Shown here: positions 48,299 to 56,870 of the stretch, piece by piece
How the letters are laid out: the number at the start of each line of letters is the position of its first letter
Numbering within the stretch: position 1 is the stretch's first letter
DNA from: Mumia xiangluensis
GTDB taxonomy: Bacteria > Actinomycetota > Actinomycetes > Propionibacteriales > Nocardioidaceae
Length of the DNA: 64,000 nt
Direction: 5' to 3'
NCBI RefSeq assembly: GCF_010994095.1
Contig: NZ_WJYO01000003.1
Coordinates: 248,001-312,000 of the forward strand
The notes under the pieces: generated by a model
Seen by the model: the letters and a program-made list of their open reading frames with translations, nothing else
What the model was told of the DNA's origin: nothing
The model's database searches: none
Translations under genes and position numbers: made by a program

Positions 48299-49453
48299 TC
48301 AGCCCTTGTCGTGCCGGGTGGTCAGCCGGCGGCGGAGCAGACCTGCGAGCTCTCGCGTCGTCAGGTCGTCGACCGGGCGCCACGCGCGACGACGGCTCGC
48401 GTCGATCTTGGGGTCTCCCGTCGCCGCCATCGCCCCGACCATCGCGAGCGAGGCGACCTCGGCCGACACCCGCCTCGCCGACTCGGGCTGCTCGGCGGCG
48501 TCGGCCGCCGCCGGCTCGGCCACGAGGGTGTCCAGGTCGCCGACGACCCGTACGCCGGACGTGCGCAGGTTGGCGACCATCGTCTCGGTGAGTGCGGCCA
48601 TCCGGTCCTGCGCCCAGGCGGGCGTCACGATCTTCGGCTCGTCCTTGCCGGGCTGCCGGGTCCGCAGCTCGTTGATCACGCCGTTGCGGAGGTAGTGGAA
48701 GTGCGCCGACGAGGGCCACTCCGCCTCCCGGTAGAGCCGGTTGAACTCGCGGACGACCTCGACCTCCCCCAGCGTGAGCGACCGGTTCGACAGGTCCTGC
48801 TGGAGCTCGAGCAGGCCGTCGGGGAGCCCGACGAGCTGTTCGAACACCCGCAGCACGAGCTCGTGGTCGCGCGGGTCGAGCACGACGACGGTGACGTTCT
48901 CCGGACCGACGACGTCCGCCCAGCGCTTCGTCAGCTGGTCGTGACGGTGGCGGACCCAGAACGTCGGCGTGAGCCCCTTGCGCGGCTCGTCGCTGAACAT
49001 CTCGCGGAGCCACTCGTCGTACGAGATGTCGTAGCCGGTCTGGACGTACTGCTGCCACTGCGACGGGATGAGCCGGTCGAGCGGGCGCAGCGTCAGGACG
49101 ACGTGCATGTCCTCGCGGCCGATCTCGTCGACGAGGCGACGCACCTTCTGCGGGCGCGCCTGGGCGAGGTACTCGCTGCTGAGCACGACGCGCTGTCGGC
49201 CGGCGGCCTCCATGTCGGCGAGCAGCGCGTTCCACTCGGTGAGATCGGGCTCCGGTCCACCGAGGAAGCCCTTGCCGCCGACGGCGGCGACCACCGCGAG
49301 CATCTCGTGGCGCCGGCGGCCCGCGTAGTGGACGCCGTGCTCCTCGAGCTGAGGACGAGCAGCGTGGAACGAGGCCTGGAGCGAGGTCGTCGCGGTCTTC
49401 GGCGGACCGATGTGGACCAGTCGGACACCCTCGGGCAGGAGCAGGTCGCTCAT
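48299..49453 (-). CDS. Sulfotransferase family protein (2)
   Basis: A 384-residue paralog of its neighbours. The 5'-phosphosulfate loop reads VHIGPPKTATTSLQASF, with Pro and Ala where the others have His and Gly, and VVLSSEYLAQA is the 3'-phosphate-like motif. LRPLDRLIPSQWQQYVQTG and PENVTVVVLDPRDH are shared with the first member. The last 60 residues are a helical tail rich in Ala and Arg. ATG at 49453 overlaps the stop of the small upstream gene (ATGA), so they are translated together. Confidence 0.82.
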   Translation of the reverse strand: MSDLLLPEGVRLVHIGPPKTATTSLQASFHAARPQLEEHGVHYAGRRRHEMLAVVAAVGGKGFLGGPEPDLTEWNALLADMEAAGRQRVVLSSEYLAQARPQKVRRLVDEIGREDMHVVLTLRPLDRLIPSQWQQYVQTGYDISYDEWLREMFSDEPRKGLTPTFWVRHRHDQLTKRWADVVGPENVTVVVLDPRDHELVLRVFEQLVGLPDGLLELQQDLSNRSLTLGEVEVVREFNRLYREAEWPSSAHFHYLRNGVINELRTRQPGKDEPKIVTPAWAQDRMAALTETMVANLRTSGVRVVGDLDTLVAEPAAADAAEQPESARRVSAEVASLAMVGAMAATGDPKIDASRRRAWRPVDDLTTRELAGLLRRRLTTRHDKG

Positions 49454-49830
49454 CGCTTCCCTCCGCCGCGAAGCACCCGGCGCGCGAGGATGTCGGACAG
49501 CTGGGCGAACCCGAGCTGCGACGGCGGCCGGCTCCCGACAGGAAGGTCGGCGGCGTCCTCGGACCCGGCGTCGGCGGGGTCGGGCACGAGCGGAGCGTGC
49601 TCCCGCTGGAGCGCCTCGGCGACTACGACGGCGACGGCGGCCGCGACCTTCTCGGGTGAGACGGTCGTGTCTCCCTCGATGCTGTGCGGGTCGGCACCCG
49701 CCTCGACCCAGGCGCCGGCGACGCGACGACGAGCGTCCCTGCTCCACAGCCGCTTCTGCGCCTCGGCGTCGACCAGACGCAAGACCTCGGCGTCCGCCGC
49801 CGTGGCAGGCCCCGTGCCGGCAGGCCCCAT
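49450..49830 (-). CDS. Small protein in the sulfotransferase operon, tail-like
   Basis: A 126-residue Ala-rich helical protein that I do not recognise. It has a good AGGAG Shine-Dalgarno and a stop coupled to the next gene. Its second half (VSPEKVAAAVAVVVAEAL ... QLSDILARRVLRGGGKR) resembles the C-terminal tails of the three sulfotransferases beside it (for example VSAEVASLAMVGAMAA ... LAGLLRRRL), but the P-loop and catalytic part are missing. It could be a truncated paralog or a partner subunit. Confidence 0.6.
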   Translation of the reverse strand: MGPAGTGPATAADAEVLRLVDAEAQKRLWSRDARRRVAGAWVEAGADPHSIEGDTTVSPEKVAAAVAVVVAEALQREHAPLVPDPADAGSEDAADLPVGSRPPSQLGFAQLSDILARRVLRGGGKR

Positions 49831-49885
49831 CGTGTCCAGCTCCTGTTATCAGTCGGGATGAACGAAACCACAGGCTACACGCCCG

Positions 49886-51886
49886 TCAACGCGCCGGGGA
49901 CCGCCTGTCACGCCGGCCGGCGAGGCGAGAGACGAGGTCGCGCACGGAGGGTACGGCGTCGTCCTCGCGCGCACGCCACGCCTGCCTGCGTGCGTCGTCG
50001 ATCTCGGGGACGCCGGCAGCCTCGATGGCACCGACCAGGGCTGCTGCCGCCAGCCCCGCGCTCACCTCCGGCGCAGCCTCTGGGCCCGGGGCGGCGGGGG
50101 CCGCGGCGAGCAGACTCTCGACGCGGCCGACCACCGTCACACCACGCTCGCGCAGCACGTCGACCGCAGCCCGCGACGACGCGGCGATCTCGGGGTGCGC
50201 CCAGCCCGGGAGGGCCACGGGCCGTTCACCGGGTGCGGGTCTGCGAGCCCGCAGCGGCTCGACGACGCCGCCGACGACGAACCGTGCACGTTCCTCGGCG
50301 GACCACCCCGCCGTGCCGGCGATGCGGTTGAGCTCCCGGACGATCTCGAGCTCGACGAGGGTGAGATCGCGACCGGGCGCGGGGGCGTCAGCGACGACCA
50401 CGGTCACCTGCTCCGCACCGGCTGCCTCGATCGCGTCGAGCACGACGGCCTCGTAGCGCAGCTCTGGGCGGACGTGACGGCCTTCGTGGTGTCCCTCGCT
50501 GGTCGGGTCTGCGCTAGATCGGCCGGCCAGCCAGTCGTCGTACGTGTCGACGCCGCCGGCCTCGACGTGGCGCTGCCATCCCCGGGACGCGGCGAGCTCG
50601 GGGGCGCCCAGGGTGAGGACGACGCCGCCGCGGGCTGCGCGGTCCACGACGGGCGGGTCGACACGGGAGGTCGTGGCACCCGCGCCGGCATCGGGCGTAC
50701 GCCGTCGCGCCCGACGTCGCGCCCGCTGCGCGATGAGCCTCGCCGTCTCGCCCACCCCGGGGTCGTCGTTGCGCGTCAGCCGCAGGTGCCTGAGCGACGC
50801 TGGGTCGCCGTCGGGGTCGGCGACGATCGGCTTGGCGGGGCCCTTGCGCGCACGCTCGGCGACGGCGGCGACACCGTTGGCGACCGAGCGGGGCGACGAC
50901 GTGGCGAAGCGCTCGCGCAGCTGGTCGTCGGGCAGTGAACGGACGGTGCCGGCGTCCAGCCGCAGCGTGCTCGGGTCACCGATCACGCGGACCGGGAGGG
51001 ACTCAAGCGCCTCGACGTTGCGGTTGCTGGCCTCGACGACGGCGTCGACCCATCGTTCGGGGATCATCAGCTTCGGGGTTCCGGCAGCCGGGGCCGGCAG
51101 CTTGAGTCCGCGCACGGCGGAGTTGCGGATCAGCCTCAGGTGGGTCTCGGCCGCCCAGCGGCGTTGGCGCGCGATCCTGTTCACCCGCCTGATCGCAGCG
51201 GCCCCACCCGGGCTCAGCGACAGGTTGTCGGGGCTGTCGCCGGCCTTGAGCGTCCCGCGGGGCAGACCGGTCATGTCCTCGAAGACGTCGAGCAGCCACC
51301 GCCGGTCGGTCTCGTCGACCACGACGACGGTCACGTTCTCGGGACCCACGACCTCGGCCCACTTCATGGTGAGGTCGGTGTAGTTCTGACGCTCCCAGAA
51401 GTTGTGGTCCGGCTTCGACAGCACGTCGCCGATCCAGCGGAGGTACGACTGCTGCCTGCCGTTGGTCAGCGACTGCTGCCACGACGACGGGAGCAGCCGG
51501 TCGAACCGGCGCACCATCCGCACGACGTGGACACGATCGGCGCCGAGGTCGTCACGGACCCGCGCGGCGGTGTCGACCGACGCCCCGTCGAGCGACTCGC
51601 AGGACAGGACCACGCGGTCGTCGCCGGCCGCGTCGATCGACGCGACGAGACGCTCCCAGGTCCTGACCGAACCATGTCGCGACCCGAGCCGGCCGGCACC
51701 GGGCATCAGCGAGCGGACCTCGGCGTACGGTTGCAGGCCGCGGCCCGCGTACACGACGCCGTGCTCGGCGGTGGCGTCACGGTTCAGGTGGAACGCACGC
51801 TGGACAGCCGTGGTGCCGGTCTTGTGCGGGCCGATGTGGACCAGCCGGGTGCCCTCGGGGAGCAGCAGGCCATCGGCATCGCTCAT
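49886..51886 (-). CDS. Fused sulfotransferase with a second, P-loop-less sulfotransferase-like domain (3)
   Basis: A 666-residue protein about twice the family length. Domain 1 (about 1-340) is complete: VHIGPHKTGTTAVQRAFH (16-33), RVVLSCESLDG (91-101), RRFDRLLPSSWQQSLTNG and PENVTVVVVDETDR. A linker rich in Arg (340-415) follows. Domain 2 (about 420-660) aligns with the middle and C-terminal parts of the family (VVLTLGAPELAASRGWQRHVEAGG; EQVTVVVADAPAPGRDLTLVELEIVRELNRI; a tail like the neighbours) but has no 5'-phosphosulfate loop, so it cannot bind PAPS in the usual way. First gene of the operon; start at 51886. Confidence 0.8.
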   Translation of the reverse strand: MSDADGLLLPEGTRLVHIGPHKTGTTAVQRAFHLNRDATAEHGVVYAGRGLQPYAEVRSLMPGAGRLGSRHGSVRTWERLVASIDAAGDDRVVLSCESLDGASVDTAARVRDDLGADRVHVVRMVRRFDRLLPSSWQQSLTNGRQQSYLRWIGDVLSKPDHNFWERQNYTDLTMKWAEVVGPENVTVVVVDETDRRWLLDVFEDMTGLPRGTLKAGDSPDNLSLSPGGAAAIRRVNRIARQRRWAAETHLRLIRNSAVRGLKLPAPAAGTPKLMIPERWVDAVVEASNRNVEALESLPVRVIGDPSTLRLDAGTVRSLPDDQLRERFATSSPRSVANGVAAVAERARKGPAKPIVADPDGDPASLRHLRLTRNDDPGVGETARLIAQRARRRARRRTPDAGAGATTSRVDPPVVDRAARGGVVLTLGAPELAASRGWQRHVEAGGVDTYDDWLAGRSSADPTSEGHHEGRHVRPELRYEAVVLDAIEAAGAEQVTVVVADAPAPGRDLTLVELEIVRELNRIAGTAGWSAEERARFVVGGVVEPLRARRPAPGERPVALPGWAHPEIAASSRAAVDVLRERGVTVVGRVESLLAAAPAAPGPEAAPEVSAGLAAAALVGAIEAAGVPEIDDARRQAWRAREDDAVPSVRDLVSRLAGRRDRRSPAR

Positions 51887-52047
51887 ACGAGCTCCTCTGT
51901 CATGGTCGTCGCCGTCCAGCACGCGGTACGTCAGCGGCGGACGACCTCACACGATACAGGGCGCGAACGCCCGTCCTCGCCCGCTGCTGGAGGCAGCGTG
52001 GCCCCGCTCTGTGCCACCATTTGTCCAATCGCCCGCAAGGAGTCGTC

Positions 52048-53706
52048 ATGGCTGGTTCCGTTCACTTCCGCCGATCCCTCAGAACGCCGGTGATGCTGGT
52101 TGCCGCGGCGATGGTCGCCGGCCTGCTGCTGGCCGCGCCACCGGCGACGGCCGCCCCGAAGGGGACCTCGACGATCACCGGGAAGGTGATCCTGGCCGAC
52201 ATCGGCGGCCGGATCGACACCCTGGTCTACGCGTACCGTCGCAGTCCGTCGACCGGTCGGTGGGTCCACGTGGGCTCGACGATCACCAGCAAGAAGGGCA
52301 GGTTCTCGATCAAGCGGCTCCCTGCAGGCAAGTACCGGCTCCTCGCGATGCGCGGGACCCACGCCGACCGCTGGTTCGGCGGCACGCCCTCGTGGGAGGG
52401 CGAACGACACGCCCGCACGCTCACCAAGACCGGTGGCAAGTCCTTCACCGTGAAGGACGGCAAGGTCTCGAGAGGGCACCGCACGGTCCTCCCCGCCGCA
52501 GGCAACCCCAGGGTCACGTTCGAGGACGACCGCGGCCTTCAGCCGGTGGAGGGCAAGCTCTACTTCCGGCGGACGGCGGACGGAGTCAGCGGCGGCCGGT
52601 GGCGGGCGCACGCGACCGCGTACCGGACGGACCTCCTCAAGCTCCAGCCCGGCTGGCACACCCTGAAGCACCGTGGGATCGGCAGCGCCTGGCGCACGTC
52701 ACGGATCTATGTGAGGGCCGACCGGACGCCCATCACTCTCAAGGTCCCCGCGACGATCCGGTCGCGCGGCTTTGCTCCGTCGGTCGCCCATCCCTTGTTC
52801 CCGACGGTCGGGAACACCGTGAAGGTGAGGTCGCTCCACGGTCTCTTCAACTACCCGGCCAACCTCCTGACGTTCGGCTACCAGTGGTTCCGCTCCGGGG
52901 TCGCCATCCCCGGCGCTACCGGTCAGAGCTACACGATCGCCGACGCTGACCGCGGCAAGTCCCTGCGGGTCCGCCTGACCGCGTCACGTCCCGGGTACGC
53001 CCCGGTCAGCATCGACTCACGCAGCGCCGAGGTGGCGCGGAGCACGACGACGACCACGCTGGCACTCTCGCGGAGCAGCGCACGATTCGGCGAGACCGAC
53101 GCGATCACCGCGACGGCCCAGGTCACGGCTGCTGACGGCGGTCCGGTGGCCGGGACCGTGCACTTCAGCGCCGGACCGCAGTGCGAGGACGGCGACGACC
53201 TGTGCCCCTCCGTCGGGTGGGATGCCAGCGCCGCCGTGAACGCCTCCGGTGCCGCCGCCGTGCGCCTCCCGCGCAGACTGAGCGTGGTGCGTCAGATCGA
53301 GGCGTCGTTCGAGCCCTCCGTGGCGCCGGGCTACGCCGCGCCGTCGAACGCCCGAACACCGATCACCGTCGTTCCTCGCGTCTCTCGTACGACGGCGACC
53401 CTGCGCTCGACGTCGATCCGACGCACCCAGCGCGCGAAGGTCACGGTGCGCGTCTCGGTGCCCGGCGGCATCAAGTGGCACCAGGTCGTGGGCACGGTCG
53501 TCGTCACCGCCGACGGCAAGCGGGTGGGCACCTGGAAGCGTGGCCGCTTCACCAAGGAGGTCACGGTCAAGCTCGCCCGGCTGCGGCGCGGCACCTACAA
53601 GATTCGCGCCCACTTCATCGCCGCGGGAGCACCCGTGGGTCTCTACAAGCTGGAGAGCGCCGCGAAGTCCAGCCGGAGCAAGCCGGTGAAGCTGCGCGTG
53701 CGCTGA
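52048..53706 (+). CDS. Secreted Ig-like repeat protein
   Basis: A 552-residue exported protein. Residues 1-36 are a signal peptide (VMLVAAAMVAGLLLAAPPATAAP). Next come a carboxypeptidase-regulatory-like/SdrD-type fold (TSTITGKVILADIGGRIDTLVYAY ... RFSIKRLPAGKYRLLAMRG), a domain of the type YQWFRSGVAIPGATGQSYTIADADRGKSLRVRLTA, then two Ig-like (Big) domains that end in a Lys/Arg-rich tail. There is one Cys pair (near 405-415). ATG 52048 has AAGGAG upstream. It is divergent from the sulfotransferase operon. Function unknown; probably an adhesin-like surface protein. Confidence 0.78.
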   Translation: MAGSVHFRRSLRTPVMLVAAAMVAGLLLAAPPATAAPKGTSTITGKVILADIGGRIDTLVYAYRRSPSTGRWVHVGSTITSKKGRFSIKRLPAGKYRLLAMRGTHADRWFGGTPSWEGERHARTLTKTGGKSFTVKDGKVSRGHRTVLPAAGNPRVTFEDDRGLQPVEGKLYFRRTADGVSGGRWRAHATAYRTDLLKLQPGWHTLKHRGIGSAWRTSRIYVRADRTPITLKVPATIRSRGFAPSVAHPLFPTVGNTVKVRSLHGLFNYPANLLTFGYQWFRSGVAIPGATGQSYTIADADRGKSLRVRLTASRPGYAPVSIDSRSAEVARSTTTTTLALSRSSARFGETDAITATAQVTAADGGPVAGTVHFSAGPQCEDGDDLCPSVGWDASAAVNASGAAAVRLPRRLSVVRQIEASFEPSVAPGYAAPSNARTPITVVPRVSRTTATLRSTSIRRTQRAKVTVRVSVPGGIKWHQVVGTVVVTADGKRVGTWKRGRFTKEVTVKLARLRRGTYKIRAHFIAAGAPVGLYKLESAAKSSRSKPVKLRVR

Positions 53707-53707
53707 C

Positions 53708-54535
53708 TCAGCGGTGCACGAGGTCGAACACAGCGCGTCGTCGCACCCCGGTGCGGCGGGCGACGTCGGCGATGGCGTCCTTGCGCGACATCCCGCCCCG
53801 CTCGGCGGCTGCCACCAGGTCGCGCAGGGTCTCCTCGTCGTACTCGCGCGCGGGAGCGCCCTCGACCACGATCGTGATCTCGCCGCGGACCCGTTCGTCG
53901 TCACCCTCGGGCCTGGCCCAGGAGGCGAGCTCGGCGAGAGTCCCGCGCCGGACCTCCTCGTACGTCTTGGTGAGCTCTCGGCACACGGCCCCACGGCGAC
54001 CCTCGCCGAGCGCGACCACCATCGCGTCGAGGGTGTCGGCGGTGCGGTGCGGCGACTCGAAGAAGACCATCGTGCGTGGCTCGTCGGCGAGCGCGCCGAG
54101 CACGCGGTCGCGTTCTCCAGTCTTGCGCGGTGGGAAGCCCTCGAAGGTGAAGCGGTCGACCGGCAGCCCCGAGACGGCGAGCGCGGCGAGCGCGGCGGAC
54201 GGGCCCGGTGCGCTGGTCACGTCGACCTCGGCCTCGACCGCCGCGGCCACGAGCCGGTAGCCCGGGTCGGAGACGCTCGGCATCCCGGCGTCGGTGACGA
54301 GCAGGACGGTGCGGCCGGCCTCGAGGTCGGCGACCAGCTCAGGCGTACGCCGTGCCTCGTTGCCCTCGAAGTAGGAGACGACGCGGCCACCGATCCGTAC
54401 GCCCAGGTCCGAGGCGAGGCGGTGCAGCCGGCGCGTGTCCTCTGCCGCGACCACGTCGGCGTCGGCGAGCAGGTCGCGAAGACGCTGCGACGCGTCCGCC
54501 GGGTTGCCGATGGGTGTCGCGGCGAGGATCAGCAC
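53708..54535 (-). CDS. rsmI: 16S rRNA (cytidine1402-2'-O)-methyltransferase
   Basis: SAM-dependent methyltransferase of the tetrapyrrole-methylase fold, 275 residues. LILAATPIGNPADASQRL at the N-terminus, ADVVAAEDTRRLHRL, VTDAGMPSVSDPGYRLVAAA and SGLPVDRFTFEGFPPRK are diagnostic. The GTG start lies 6 nt after TAGGCT, a leaderless promoter that is back to back with that of the mannosyltransferase gene. The pairing with a divergent pmt gene is common in actinobacteria. Confidence 0.95.
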   Translation of the reverse strand: MLILAATPIGNPADASQRLRDLLADADVVAAEDTRRLHRLASDLGVRIGGRVVSYFEGNEARRTPELVADLEAGRTVLLVTDAGMPSVSDPGYRLVAAAVEAEVDVTSAPGPSAALAALAVSGLPVDRFTFEGFPPRKTGERDRVLGALADEPRTMVFFESPHRTADTLDAMVVALGEGRRGAVCRELTKTYEEVRRGTLAELASWARPEGDDERVRGEITIVVEGAPAREYDEETLRDLVAAAERGGMSRKDAIADVARRTGVRRRAVFDLVHR

Positions 54536-54571
54536 GCGATCAGCCTACGGGCAGGCCGCTAGGGTGGCGGC
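54536..54571. promoter_or_regulatory. Back-to-back leaderless promoters of rsmI and pmt
   Basis: The 36-bp gap holds two -10 boxes: TAGGCT (54542-54547, minus) 6 nt before the rsmI GTG, and TAGGGT (54560-54565, plus) 6 nt before the pmt GTG. Each -35 would lie within or close to the other gene, so the promoters overlap. Confidence 0.6.
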
Positions 54572-56254
54572 GTGTCCGTGACCGTCGACCAAGAGCGCCC
54601 CGTCAGCGAGCGCCCCGCGGTCCCTCTCGGCCGTACACCCGAGGGGGACGAGCTGCCGCCGCTGAGCGAACGGTTCCGGTCCCGGATCGCGGACTCCCCC
54701 CGGCTCGCCGGATGGCTCGGCCCGCTGGCGATCGCGCTGCTCGCGTTCGCGGCGCGCGTCTGGCGCCTCGAGTACCCGCCGCGGCTGCTGTTCGACGAGA
54801 CCTACTACGCGAAGGACGCCTGGTCGCTGCTGAACTTCGGCTACGCGCAGGACTGGGTCGAGGGCGCCAACGCGAAGGTCGAGGCCGGTCAGGTGACCGG
54901 CCTGTGGACCGGCGAGCCGACGCAGGTGGTCCATCCCGAGGTCGGCAAGTGGATGATCGCGATCGGTGAGCACCTGCTCGGCATGAACTCGTTCGGCTGG
55001 CGGATCTCCGCGGCCGTCGTCGGCGCGCTCACCGTGCTCGTCCTCGCGAGGATGGTGCGCCGGATGAGCGGCTCGACCGCCCTTGGCTGCCTCGCCGGGC
55101 TCCTGCTCGCCGTGGACGGCGTGCACCTCGTCATGTCTCGCCTGGCGCTGCTCGACGTGTTCCTGGCGTTCTGGCTGGTGTGCGCCCTCGCGTGTGTGGT
55201 CGCCGACCGCGAGTGGGGGCGCACGCGCCTGGCGCGTCGCTTCGAGCACACGGAGGTCGTCTCAGGGTTCGGTCCCGTCCGCATGCTGCTGCTGCGGCCG
55301 TGGCGACTCGCCGCGGGCGTGTGCTTCGGGCTGGCCGTGGGGACGAAGTGGAGCGCCCTGTACGTCCTGGCGGTGGTCGGCGTCGTCGTCTGGGTCCTCG
55401 ACGCGATCGACCGCAACGCGATCGGCGTACGGGGTGCGTGGTGGCGGTCGATCCTCGTCGACGGCCTGCCGGCGTTCGTGTCGCTCGTGGTGGTCGCCCT
55501 GTTCGTCTACGTGATCACCTGGACCGGTTTCCTGATGAACCACGAGGTGTTCGAGGCGCGGTTCGGGATGGGCTACGGCGACGCGGCACCCTGGGGGTCG
55601 TACGTCGACCAGTCCGACAAGGGCTTCTTCGGCGAGCTGATCCAGCCGCTGCAGTCGCTGTGGCACTACCACCAGATGGTCTACTCGTTCCACACCGGCG
55701 ACTACCTGGCCGGCAAGTCCCACCCGTACCAGTCCGACCCTTGGGGCTGGCTCGTCCTCAACCGCCCGGTCGGTGTCGACGCGCAGACCGACCTCGCCGC
55801 CTCGACCGCCGGGTGTGCTGCGACCGGGACGGACACGTGCCTCCGTCAGATCCTGATCCTCGGCAACCCCGCGGTCTGGTGGGGCGGCCTCGTCGCGCTG
55901 CTCGCGTCGGGGTGGTTCTGGCTGCGCGACCGCGACTGGCGGTTCGGCATCGTCGTCCTCGTCGTGCTCACGGCGTGGCTGCCGTGGTTCGCCTACGACG
56001 ACCGTCCGATCTTCCTCTTCTACGCGACGGCGTTCGTCCCGTTCACGGTGGCGGCGATCGCGCTGGTGGTGGGGCGGCTCCTGCGCAGCCCGCGGTCGGC
56101 CTCGCGGCGACGACGCCGGTGGGTGGCCGTCGCTCTCGGGGTCTACGTGGCGGTGACGCTCGCGCTGTCCGCGTGGTTCTTCCCGATCTGGACCGACATC
56201 CTGATCACCCACGACCAGTGGCTGAACCGCATGTGGTTCCAGCGCTGGATCTGA
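54572..56254 (+). CDS. pmt: Polyprenyl-phosphate-mannose protein mannosyltransferase
   Basis: GT39 membrane enzyme of 560 residues that moves mannose from polyprenyl-phosphate mannose to Ser/Thr of exported proteins. FDETYYAKDAWSLLNFGYA with the DE motif (near residues 75-76), VHPEVGKWMIAIGEHLLGM, and about eleven hydrophobic segments are as in Rv1002c. The second characteristic part is WHYHQMVYSFHTGDYLAGKSHPYQSDPWGWLV. Secreted proteins of this window could be substrates; this is inference. The start is leaderless (GTG 54572). Confidence 0.94.
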   Translation: MSVTVDQERPVSERPAVPLGRTPEGDELPPLSERFRSRIADSPRLAGWLGPLAIALLAFAARVWRLEYPPRLLFDETYYAKDAWSLLNFGYAQDWVEGANAKVEAGQVTGLWTGEPTQVVHPEVGKWMIAIGEHLLGMNSFGWRISAAVVGALTVLVLARMVRRMSGSTALGCLAGLLLAVDGVHLVMSRLALLDVFLAFWLVCALACVVADREWGRTRLARRFEHTEVVSGFGPVRMLLLRPWRLAAGVCFGLAVGTKWSALYVLAVVGVVVWVLDAIDRNAIGVRGAWWRSILVDGLPAFVSLVVVALFVYVITWTGFLMNHEVFEARFGMGYGDAAPWGSYVDQSDKGFFGELIQPLQSLWHYHQMVYSFHTGDYLAGKSHPYQSDPWGWLVLNRPVGVDAQTDLAASTAGCAATGTDTCLRQILILGNPAVWWGGLVALLASGWFWLRDRDWRFGIVVLVVLTAWLPWFAYDDRPIFLFYATAFVPFTVAAIALVVGRLLRSPRSASRRRRRWVAVALGVYVAVTLALSAWFFPIWTDILITHDQWLNRMWFQRWI

Positions 56255-56269
56255 CCGGTCATACCAGGT

Positions 56270-56275
56270 TATACT
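56270..56275 (+). promoter_or_regulatory. -10 box of leaderless mazE promoter
   Basis: TATACT, close to the sigma-A consensus, ends 6 nt before the antitoxin GTG at 56282. The flanking ATACCAGGTTAT is a weak inverted repeat that may be the autoregulatory site. Confidence 0.55.
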
Positions 56276-56281
56276 CCAGGC

Positions 56282-56527
56282 GTGAAGACCGCCATCTCGA
56301 TCCCTGACCGGCTGTTCGAGCGCGTCGACGCCGAAGCCGCCGAGCGCGGCATGTCCCGATCGGCATTCTTCGCCGCTGCTGCCGAGCACTATCTGGCGGA
56401 GATCGAGCACGACGACGTGACACGCCGCATCGATCTCTTCTTCGCCTCTGACGGCTCAGACGCACGTGACGCGGTGATCGTCAATCACGGCATGGCCCAG
56501 CTCGCCGCGGACGCCGAGGACTGGTGA
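56282..56527 (+). CDS. Ribbon-helix-helix antitoxin (MazE-like)
   Basis: An 81-residue antitoxin. Residues 1-45 form the RHH DNA-binding fold (KTAISIPDRLFERVDAEAAERGMSRSAFFAAAAEHYL), as in MazE partners of the actinobacterial MazF group; the C-terminal acidic segment should block the toxin. The toxin GTG begins 1 bp after this stop. The pair probably represses its own promoter, which is leaderless. Confidence 0.85.
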   Translation: MKTAISIPDRLFERVDAEAAERGMSRSAFFAAAAEHYLAEIEHDDVTRRIDLFFASDGSDARDAVIVNHGMAQLAADAEDW

Positions 56528-56528
56528 C

Positions 56529-56870
56529 GTGCTCCATCGCGGTGACGTGCACTGGATCGACTTCGGTGCTCCCCACGGCAGCGCGCCCGCACTGCGGCGC
56601 CCAGCTCTTATCGTTCAGTCGGACGGCTTCAATGCCAGCCGCATCGCGACCGTCGTGGTCGCCGCACTGACCTCCAACCTGCGACTGGCCTCGATGCCTG
56701 GCAACGTCTTCGTCAGCCGAGGCATGACCGGTCTCCCCAAGGACTCCGTCGTCAACGTCTCGCAGATCGCGACCATCGACAAGAGCGATGTCGCCGATCG
56801 GGCCGGCAGCCTCACGCCAGCACTGCTCGCTGACGTCGACGACGGGATCCGACTGCTCCTCGGCGTCTAG
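56529..56870 (+). CDS. MazF/PemK family endoribonuclease toxin
   Basis: A 113-residue mRNA interferase. HRGDVHWIDFGAPHGSAPALRRPALIVQSDGFN and the strand TVVVAALTSNLRLASMPGNVF hold the conserved Gly, Arg and Thr/Ser residues of the MazF active site, and LPKDSVVNVSQIATIDKSDV follows the usual pattern. The GTG is 1 bp after the antitoxin stop. Its stop overlaps the stop of the broken sigma gene on the other strand. Confidence 0.88.
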   Translation: MLHRGDVHWIDFGAPHGSAPALRRPALIVQSDGFNASRIATVVVAALTSNLRLASMPGNVFVSRGMTGLPKDSVVNVSQIATIDKSDVADRAGSLTPALLADVDDGIRLLLGV

